The translations under genes were made by a program, and so were the position numbers. Below the pieces are notes generated by a model, which saw only the letters and a list, made by a program, of their open reading frames with translations, made no database searches and was not told the origin of the DNA. From positions 1 to 19,702 of the forward strand of contig JAZKEN010000021.1 of the NCBI GenBank assembly GCA_040387035.1: DNA of 19,702 bases. Reading direction: 5' to 3'. Shown here in pieces: positions 13,924-19,702 of this stretch (its first letter is position 1; every line of letters begins with the position of its first letter). Origin of the DNA: Methylotenera_A sp040387035 (GTDB lineage Bacteria > Pseudomonadota > Gammaproteobacteria > Burkholderiales > Methylophilaceae).

Positions 13924-14457
13924 GTGAATCAATTAACAAATGCAGCAATTTTAGCGGTAGCCGTAATAACTGGTGCCTGTGCTTCGGTGCCAAAAGATAC
14001 GGCAGCTAATTTACAAGTAGAAGAAAAGGTCACCATTAATGCGCCGGCGGCCAAAGTCTGGAGCAAGGTTTCTAATTATGGCGATTTGGGCGCTTTTCAT
14101 CCTGCGGTGGCAAAAACAGAAATCAAGAGCGGCACCAACAATACTAAAGGTGCCGTGCGCTTATTGACCCTGCAAGATGGCGGTACCGTTAACGAAACCT
14201 TAACCCACTATAGTGCGCCAAACATGACTTATTCTTATGTCATTAACGAAAGTGTGCTGCCCGTAAGCCACTATTCTGCAAAAATTGCGGTAAAGCCAAT
14301 TAGCGCTAATGTTTCAGAGGTTGTATGGAATGCTAACTTTGCACGCAAGGATTTTTCAGACACACCAGCGGCCGGTAAAGACGATGCGGCAGCCTTAAAC
14401 ACCATTAAAGCGGTGTTTCGTGGTGGTTTGGATAACTTGAAAAAAATATCAGAATAA
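13924..14457 (+). CDS. SRPBCC/START-fold exported protein, MxaD-like
   Basis: The 177-residue product has an N-terminal signal (A-I-L-A-V-A-V-I-T-G-A-C19), possibly a lipoprotein with a non-standard lipobox (T-G-A-C). An SRPBCC domain follows at about 30-175: E-K-V-T-I-N-A-P-A-A-K-V-W (33-45), F-H-P-A-V (59-63), G-A-V-R-L-L-T-L and the long C-terminal helix with L-N-T-I-K-A-V-F-R-G-G-L. MxaD, an accessory protein of methanol oxidation in methylotrophs, belongs to this fold, but there are no methanol dehydrogenase genes here, so function stays open. Start is GTG 13924 with AGGAG at 13912-13916. It is controlled, by inference, by the divergent TetR. Confidence 0.85.
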   Translation: MNQLTNAAILAVAVITGACASVPKDTAANLQVEEKVTINAPAAKVWSKVSNYGDLGAFHPAVAKTEIKSGTNNTKGAVRLLTLQDGGTVNETLTHYSAPNMTYSYVINESVLPVSHYSAKIAVKPISANVSEVVWNANFARKDFSDTPAAGKDDAAALNTIKAVFRGGLDNLKKISE

Positions 14458-14475
14458 AATTACAATCATTGTTTA

Positions 14476-14509
14476 AAAAAGCCAGGCAGCTAAATCTGTC
14501 TGGCTTTTT
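14476..14509. terminator. Bidirectional intrinsic terminator
   Basis: A 14-bp stem (14476-14489 and 14496-14509, one G-T pair) has a 6-base loop, an A run on the left and a T run on the right; the core is GCCAGGCAG/CTGTCTGGC. It lies 18 bases after the START-like gene and 13 bases past the stop of the convergent gene, so it can serve both. Confidence 0.88.
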
Positions 14510-14522
14510 GCTAATGACTGCT

Positions 14523-15326
14523 TTAATTGGTTGAGTTGGCCATCAGCATTGGCGTGTAGTTGCAACGCACCATGTCTAGCATTTTGCGCACCATTTTTTG
14601 ATCCTGGACATTGGTTGAAATTTGCCCGGACACGATATTCTCAAAGTAGGCTTTTTTGTAAGAGTCGGGTAATTGTAGCGCCTCAACCAGTTGGCAGTCA
14701 CCTTTACGCATTTGATTGATCTGTGCAATCAGCGCAGCGGTTTGTTCCGGGCTGGCAATCAGGCTCACATTGGTGGCTACATTGCCAGGCTCTACATAGG
14801 CTAGTTGCGGCACAGCGGCAGGGCTGGATTGATTGTGTATAAACAGGCTGCCTGCTACCACCAATGCCCCTATAAAGCTGGCAGCAATGGCGTAAGCCGA
14901 TGTTTTGCTGATGCGGTATTCAGGTACGGTTTGTGCGGCAATCAGCGCTTTCGCTGCATTTTTGGCATGCATTAAGCTGGATTGATGTTGGGCTGTTTCA
15001 GGGCTCGCGCCCAGTTTTTCCTGGCTAGCGGCAATTGCCATAAAGTAAAGCTGGCTGGCCAACATTTCCGGCATCGCAGCACCGGCTTTAGCCGCTTCCA
15101 GTGTTAAAAAATCCTGTAATTGGTGGTTAATAATCTGCGAACTAAGTAATGTTTGTTGGCTTAATTGCTGGCTTACTATTATTTGTTCGCGTACTACAGG
15201 CGCGTCTAGCCAGTCTTCTAAAATATCAAATAAGCTTAAAAGCCTAGCGCTGGGTTTGGCGCTGGATTTTTTTAGCATGTGGATCAGCCAATCCGATTGC
15301 AGCAAATTTGTGTCTAAAATATTCAT
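14523..15326 (-). CDS. Unknown membrane protein: TetR ligand-domain-like N-terminus, one TM, exported C-terminus
   Basis: I recognise no named family for this 267-residue protein. Residues 12-40 align without gaps to residues 64-92 of the neighbouring TetR regulator, with 10 of 29 identical, including W13, L18, K24-P25, L32-F33-D34, E37 and W39. A-K-x-A-A-K-x-L-I at 121-129 matches TetR 173-181, the same distance further on. So residues 10-130 look like a TetR ligand-binding domain lacking the helix-turn-helix. R138 and K141 precede one membrane helix (about 142-163), predicting a cytoplasmic N-half and a periplasmic C-half (170-267) that holds two cysteines, C211 and C254. It ends the tlpA-like - hemJ set, 20 bases after hemJ, with AAGG 6 bases before its ATG. 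Function unknown. Confidence 0.75.
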   Translation of the reverse strand: MNILDTNLLQSDWLIHMLKKSSAKPSARLLSLFDILEDWLDAPVVREQIIVSQQLSQQTLLSSQIINHQLQDFLTLEAAKAGAAMPEMLASQLYFMAIAASQEKLGASPETAQHQSSLMHAKNAAKALIAAQTVPEYRISKTSAYAIAASFIGALVVAGSLFIHNQSSPAAVPQLAYVEPGNVATNVSLIASPEQTAALIAQINQMRKGDCQLVEALQLPDSYKKAYFENIVSGQISTNVQDQKMVRKMLDMVRCNYTPMLMANSTN

Positions 15327-15346
15327 TCCTGGCCTTGTCGATTTAA

Positions 15347-15757
15347 TTAGAACGGCTTTACCACCACTAAAATAACCACAGCGAATAATATTAGCACAGG
15401 CGCTTCATTAAACCAGCGATACCAGACATGGCTATGGCTGTTTTTGCCCGATTTAAAATCCCGCATCAATTTCCCACAATAAATATGATAGGCGATTAAG
15501 CCAGCAACCAGCACCAGCTTGGCATGCAACCAAGCGCCAGTAACGCCGTAGCCCAGCCAAAGCCACAAGCCAAATACCAAGGCCAGTACGGCTAGCGGCA
15601 GCATAAAGCGATACAGTTTGTGCTCCATCAGGCTCAAGCGCTCTAAAGTCGCTGCGTCATTCACCATGGCGTGGTTCACAAACAGGCGTGGCAGGTAAAA
15701 CAAGCCGGCAAACCAGCTGGTAACGAAAATAATATGCAGCGCTTTAATCCACAGCAT
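15347..15757 (-). CDS. hemJ: Protoporphyrinogen oxidase HemJ (CopD/UPF0093 family)
   Basis: HemJ oxidises protoporphyrinogen IX to protoporphyrin IX, the penultimate step of heme synthesis, in the inner membrane. The 136-residue product has four predicted helices and the family's features: A-L-H8-I-I-F, W-F-A-G-L-F-Y-L-P-R24-L-F-V, H46-K-L-Y-R-F-M-L-P, and W-L-H78-A-K80-L followed by A-Y-H. The general CopD family is the alternative, but size and these motifs fit HemJ. Its ATG shares one base with the stop of the upstream tlpA-like gene (TAATG), so they are coupled. No heme synthesis genes other than ctaA and ctaB are in the window. Confidence 0.85.
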   Translation of the reverse strand: MLWIKALHIIFVTSWFAGLFYLPRLFVNHAMVNDAATLERLSLMEHKLYRFMLPLAVLALVFGLWLWLGYGVTGAWLHAKLVLVAGLIAYHIYCGKLMRDFKSGKNSHSHVWYRWFNEAPVLILFAVVILVVVKPF

Positions 15758-16257
15758 TATTTTGCCAGCTCAATATCGAGTAGCTGATGCAGTTTGGCAA
15801 AATCCAGTTCGCCGATTGTGCGCTGTAAACGCTTGCCATGTTTATCAAAAATAAAGGCAGTAGGCGTTAAGTTAACGCCACCAAAGGCTTGCGTCACTTC
15901 AGAGAATCCGTCATGCATAACAGGGAAGGGTAAGGCTTTTTGCTTGCTGTAATTGAGTACTTGCGCAGGCGGGTCATATGGCATTGCTACTGAGATGATC
16001 TCAAAACCCTTGGATTTATAAGTATTATAAGTGTTGATCAAGTCAGGCATCTCTTTAATGCAGCCCGGGCAGTCTGTTGCCCAGAAATTGACCAGCACTA
16101 CTTTGCCTTTTAAGTCGGTCATGCTGATTTTTTTGCCTTCAATGGTGGTGAAGGTAATATCAGGCGCTTGCGATCTGTTGCTTAGGCTTAAGCCTAAAAC
16201 AATCAACAAAGCCAAAATGGCGATTGGGATAAGTAATTTTTTTAGCGTTGACATCAT
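15757..16257 (-). CDS. TlpA/ResA-like thioredoxin-fold membrane protein
   Basis: The 166-residue product has an N-terminal membrane anchor (about 8-24) and a periplasmic AhpC/TSA-redoxin-type domain. The active site is W-A-T-D-C63-P-G-C66, and the cis-proline loop is N-L-T-P132. Proteins of this kind reduce disulfides outside the membrane, often in cytochrome c maturation (ResA, CcmG) or copper-site assembly. The C-P-G-C variant and lack of the CcmG-specific insert leave the exact role open. Two Met codons in a row start the ORF (16257 and 16254); neither has a Shine-Dalgarno sequence. It heads the reverse-strand set with hemJ and the TetR-domain membrane protein, and is divergent from the FAD-linked oxidase. 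Confidence 0.88.
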   Translation of the reverse strand: MMSTLKKLLIPIAILALLIVLGLSLSNRSQAPDITFTTIEGKKISMTDLKGKVVLVNFWATDCPGCIKEMPDLINTYNTYKSKGFEIISVAMPYDPPAQVLNYSKQKALPFPVMHDGFSEVTQAFGGVNLTPTAFIFDKHGKRLQRTIGELDFAKLHQLLDIELAK

Positions 16258-16319
16258 GCTATTTTAGCGCTTTTTAGTAAAATCTTTGAATGAAATTAAA
16301 CACAATAACCATAGAACGC

Positions 16320-16354
16320 TTGCAGTTATTTGCAGGTCTACAGCATGTTATAAT
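16320..16354 (+). promoter_or_regulatory. Extended -10 promoter with upstream TTGCAG direct repeat
   Basis: TG-T-TATAAT at 16346-16354 is an exact extended -10, giving a start near 16361 and a leader of about 28 bases. TTGCAG occurs at 16320-16325 and again at 16330-16335, exactly one helical turn (10 bases) apart. Neither copy is at ideal -35 spacing, so they may bind a regulator. No Shine-Dalgarno sequence precedes ATG 16389. Confidence 0.6.
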
Positions 16355-16388
16355 TATTTATTGAATTTAGTTTAATTTTAAAGCTTAA

Positions 16389-19300
16389 ATGAACGCACCT
16401 ATACCCGCCATCATCTTGCAAACCGAACCGGCACCGGCTGCTGCACGTCTGCGTGAAATTCCTTACAACTACACCTCGTTTTCAGACCGCGAAATCGTTA
16501 TCCGCTTTTTGGGTGAAGAGATTTGGGATATCTTGAATGAATTGCGTGGTGAGCGTAAAACCGGCCGCAGTGCGCGCATGCTGTTTGAGGTGTTGGGCGA
16601 TCTATGGGTGGTGAGCCGCAACCCCTATCTGCAAGACGATTTGCTGGATAACCCCAAACGCCGCAAAGCCTTGATCGACGCGCTGTATCATCGCATTAAA
16701 GCCATCGATGAGCGCAATGTCAATGGCAACACCATTGGCAATGAGAAAGTACAGAAACTGGTGGTTGCTGCAACGCGTGCAGTAGAAAAGTTTGCACAAG
16801 ACTTTCGCCAAACCTATGACCTGCGCAAGAAGGCCTTAGCCAAGTACAGCAAAATCACGCGCAAAGATAATATCCAGTTTGATGGCTTGGCACGCGTTTC
16901 TCATGTCACCGATGCTACCGACTGGCGCGTGGAATATCCGTTTGTGGTGCTTAACCCGGATACGGAAATCGAAATCGCCGCTTTGGTCAAGGCCAGTATC
17001 GAACTAGGCTTAACGGTTATCCCAAGGGGCGGCGGAACCGGCTATACCGGTGGCGCAATCCCACTGACGCCATTATCTGTGGTGATCAATACCGAAAAAC
17101 TGGATCGCCATACCGGTGTGCAAATGCGCACATTGCCAGGTGTAACTCGCCAGGTAGCGACCATTGAGTGTGGCGCAGGCGTTGTAACGCGCCGCGCGAT
17201 GGAAGCGGCGACTGAAGCAGGTCTTGAGTTTGCCTGCGACCCCACATCAGCGGACGCAAGTTGCATCGGCGGCAACGTCGCCATGAATGCAGGCGGCAAG
17301 AAAGCCGTGCTATGGGGTACAGCGCTGGATAACCTGGCTTCATACCGCATGGTTACGCCTGATGCGACCTGGATTGAGGTTGAGCGCCTAGACCATAACC
17401 TGGGCAAGATCCACGATATCGCCATGGCGCGCTTCAAAATCAGCCGTTTTGATATTGATATGAAAACGCAGCTGGGTGAACCTGAGATTATCAGCATTCC
17501 TGGACCCAGCTTTAGAAAAGTGGGTTTGGGTAAAGACGTTACCGATAAGTTTTTAAGCGGCTTACCGGGCATTCAAAAAGAGGGCTGCGATGGCCTGATT
17601 ACCAGTGCTACCTTTATTCTGCACCGCATGCCTAAACATGTGCGCACCATTGCCTTGGAGTTTTTTGGCAATGTGTCACACGCCGTACCGGCGATTGTTG
17701 AGATTAAAGATTATCTCGATGCAACAGCAAAAGGCTTAAATAATGGTCAAGGCCCTGCTGTGATTATGGCCGGCCTTGAGCATATGGATGAGCGCTATAT
17801 CAAGGCGGTTGGCTACGCCACCAAAGCGGCAAGGCAGCAGCGCCCCAAGATGGTATTGATTGCCGACATCGCTTCTGACGATGAAAATGCAGTGGGTGAA
17901 GTGGCCTCTGCCATGGTGCGTATGTGTAACGCCAAAAATGGCGAAGGTTTTATTGCGGTTTCAGGCGAAGCACGCAAGAAATTCTGGCTGGATCGCGCGC
18001 GTACAGCCGCCATTGCCAAGCACACCAATGCCTTTAAGATCAATGAAGACGTGGTGATTCCATTACCTAAACTGGGTGATTATTCTGACGGTATCGAGCG
18101 CATCAATATTGAGCTTTCAATTGATAACAAGCTTAAATTGGTGGATGCCCTGGAAGCATTTATGCAGACCGAGTTGCCGCTGCAAGCCGATGAAGATGGC
18201 AATGCGGATGCGCAAATGGTGCAATCCAAGCAACTGATTGCGCTACAATTATTGCGCGATCTGCGTGAAAAATGGCGCTTAATCCTCAATACCTTGGATG
18301 AGCCGGTGAGCGTATTAGGCGAGCTAGGCAAGCCGCATAGCCAATACGAAAACGTATTCCGCGCGGTGCAATCCTACGATTTGCGCATCTCATGGAAGCG
18401 CGAATTGAAACGCCCGATGGCAGAGATATTTGCTGGTCGCGAATACCAGAAAATCCTGACCCGATTTGATGAAATCCACAAAGCCGTGCTGAAAAGCCGC
18501 GTCTTTATTGCCTTGCATATGCATGCGGGTGACGGCAATGTGCACACCAATATTCCTGTCAATTCAGACGATTACGGCATGATGAAGCAAGCGCATGACG
18601 CGGTTGACCGCGTGATGGAACTTGCCAAAGGCTTAAACGGCGTGATTTCAGGTGAGCATGGTATCGGTATTACTAAAATGGAATACCTGGACCAGGCCAC
18701 GATTGATAACTTTACCGCGTACAAAAATAAAGTCGACCCCAATGGCCACTTTAACAAAGGTAAATTATTAGCAGGCTCTGGTCTTGAGAATGCCTACACG
18801 CCGAGCTTTGGCTTGCTGGAGCAAGAATCCATCATCATGGAACAATCAGCCATTGGCGAGATTGCCGATGACATTAGCGATTGTTTGCGCTGCGGAAAGT
18901 GCAAACCTGTATGCACCACGCACGTACCGCGCGCCAATTTGCTGTATAGCCCGCGCAATAAGATATTAGGTACTTCATTGCTGATTGAAGCGTTCTTATA
19001 TGAAGAACAAACGCGTCGCGGCATCTCATTAAAGCATTTTGATGAGTTTAACGATGTAGCCGACCATTGCACGGTCTGCCATAAGTGCTTGAATCCATGC
19101 CCGGTGGATATCGATTTTGGTGATGTCTCTATCAAAATGCGTAACTTCCTGCGCGAACAGGGTAAAAAACAATTCAATCCCGGTACGGCCATGGGGATGT
19201 TGTTTTTAAACGCTAAAGACCCGGCTACCGTCAAGTTTCTACGTACCACCGTGATTGGTTGGGGTTATAAAGCACAAAATATCGCGCATACGCTGGCGAA

Positions 19301-19702
19301 AAGATTTGGCCTGCTTAAAGATAAAGTTCGCCCACCAGCAACGGTCGGCAAGCCGGAAATCAAGGCGCAGGTGATTCACTTTATCAACAGGCCAATGCCA
19401 AGGAAAATGCAGTCTAAAACTTCACGCGCCATGCTGGGTGTAGAAGATAACAGCATGATCCCGGTGATTCGTAATCCGCAAAAAGTCACGGAAGACAGTG
19501 AAGCCGTGTTTTACTTCCCTGGCTGCGGTTCAGAGCGCTTGTTCTCAAACGTCGGTTTAGCCACGCAGGCGATGCTATATGAAGTCGGTGCAATTACCGT
19601 ATTGCCGCCTGGCTACTTGTGTTGCGGCTATCCGCAGACATCAGCAGGCAATCACGATAAAGGCCAGGAAATCACGGCCGACAATCGTGTGCTATTCCAT
19701 CG
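16389..19702 (+). CDS. FAD-linked oxidase / Fe-S oxidoreductase (DUF3683-type), 3' end outside window
   Basis: The frame runs open from ATG 16389 to the window end, 1104 full codons. Domains in order: an N-terminal alpha-rich DUF3683-like region (about 20-150); an FAD-binding PCMH domain with P-R-G-G-G-T-G-Y-T-G-G at 212-222 and C-I-G-G-N-V-A-M-N-A-G-G; an FAD-oxidase C-terminal domain with H-A-G-D-G-N-V-H (from H712) and G-E-H757-G-I-G; two 4Fe-4S motifs, C832-x2-C835-x2-C838-x3-C842 and C894-x2-C897-x2-C900-x3-C904; and the start of a CCG domain with P-G-C1046-G and C1078-C1079-G. This fuses GlcD/Dld-type flavoprotein and LldE/GlpC-type electron-transfer modules. It probably oxidises a 2-hydroxy acid such as D-lactate or glycolate into the quinone pool; the substrate is not decided. 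Confidence 0.93.
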   Translation, partial: MNAPIPAIILQTEPAPAAARLREIPYNYTSFSDREIVIRFLGEEIWDILNELRGERKTGRSARMLFEVLGDLWVVSRNPYLQDDLLDNPKRRKALIDALYHRIKAIDERNVNGNTIGNEKVQKLVVAATRAVEKFAQDFRQTYDLRKKALAKYSKITRKDNIQFDGLARVSHVTDATDWRVEYPFVVLNPDTEIEIAALVKASIELGLTVIPRGGGTGYTGGAIPLTPLSVVINTEKLDRHTGVQMRTLPGVTRQVATIECGAGVVTRRAMEAATEAGLEFACDPTSADASCIGGNVAMNAGGKKAVLWGTALDNLASYRMVTPDATWIEVERLDHNLGKIHDIAMARFKISRFDIDMKTQLGEPEIISIPGPSFRKVGLGKDVTDKFLSGLPGIQKEGCDGLITSATFILHRMPKHVRTIALEFFGNVSHAVPAIVEIKDYLDATAKGLNNGQGPAVIMAGLEHMDERYIKAVGYATKAARQQRPKMVLIADIASDDENAVGEVASAMVRMCNAKNGEGFIAVSGEARKKFWLDRARTAAIAKHTNAFKINEDVVIPLPKLGDYSDGIERINIELSIDNKLKLVDALEAFMQTELPLQADEDGNADAQMVQSKQLIALQLLRDLREKWRLILNTLDEPVSVLGELGKPHSQYENVFRAVQSYDLRISWKRELKRPMAEIFAGREYQKILTRFDEIHKAVLKSRVFIALHMHAGDGNVHTNIPVNSDDYGMMKQAHDAVDRVMELAKGLNGVISGEHGIGITKMEYLDQATIDNFTAYKNKVDPNGHFNKGKLLAGSGLENAYTPSFGLLEQESIIMEQSAIGEIADDISDCLRCGKCKPVCTTHVPRANLLYSPRNKILGTSLLIEAFLYEEQTRRGISLKHFDEFNDVADHCTVCHKCLNPCPVDIDFGDVSIKMRNFLREQGKKQFNPGTAMGMLFLNAKDPATVKFLRTTVIGWGYKAQNIAHTLAKRFGLLKDKVRPPATVGKPEIKAQVIHFINRPMPRKMQSKTSRAMLGVEDNSMIPVIRNPQKVTEDSEAVFYFPGCGSERLFSNVGLATQAMLYEVGAITVLPPGYLCCGYPQTSAGNHDKGQEITADNRVLFH

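Noticed and set aside
17042..17572. 176-codon reverse ORF inside the FAD-linked oxidase
   Set aside because: It is antisense to the conserved PCMH domain; it is long only because of codon bias, and its sequence is Ser/Ala/Pro/Arg-rich without a fold signature.
18794..19249. 151-codon reverse ORF over the Fe-S region
   Set aside because: It lies opposite the two conserved 4Fe-4S motifs and has no supporting start signals.

Overview
The window reads as an ordinary chromosomal segment of a betaproteobacterium of moderate G+C content. The most likely home is the Methylophilaceae (Methylotenera or Methylophilus type), judged from gene order, the DUF3683 Fe-S flavoprotein, the MxaD-like protein and the overall protein character. 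That placement is an inference, not a database result. I see no insertion sequence, phage gene or CRISPR array.

Region 1 (1-8174) is a nearly complete aa3-type cytochrome c oxidase cluster: coxB (cut by the window edge, with a fused cytochrome c domain), ctaD, a terminator, a 37-residue assembly protein, ctaG, coxC, a terminator, a reverse-strand DUF2909 membrane protein, SURF1, a Sco/thioredoxin-like membrane protein, ctaA and ctaB. It supplies the catalytic core, CuB delivery, heme A synthesis and heme insertion. The catalytic subunit keeps every metal ligand and the D-channel but lacks the usual K-channel residues.

Region 2 (8187-9941) holds tRNA-Arg(CCG) on the reverse strand, a membrane-anchored cytochrome c5-like protein and apaH. 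The apaH message looks almost leaderless.

Region 3 (9928-13055, reverse strand) holds a PfkB-family kinase, a SlyB-like lipoprotein and an OlsB/OlsA-type acyltransferase pair, probably for ornithine lipids. The olsB ribosome binding site and start codon lie inside a perfect 14-bp hairpin. olsB and the following acyltransferase are in one frame, separated only by a TAA stop.

Region 4 (13163-16257) has a TetR regulator divergent from a START/MxaD-like protein, with a 12-bp palindromic operator candidate and a probably leaderless tetR. Next to it is a reverse-strand set, tlpA-like - hemJ - unknown. The unknown protein appears to be a TetR ligand-binding domain without its DNA-binding domain, joined to a membrane segment and an exported domain. 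I consider it the most novel item here.

Region 5 (16389-19702) is the first 1104 codons of a large FAD-linked oxidase with two 4Fe-4S clusters and a CCG domain; it runs off the window.
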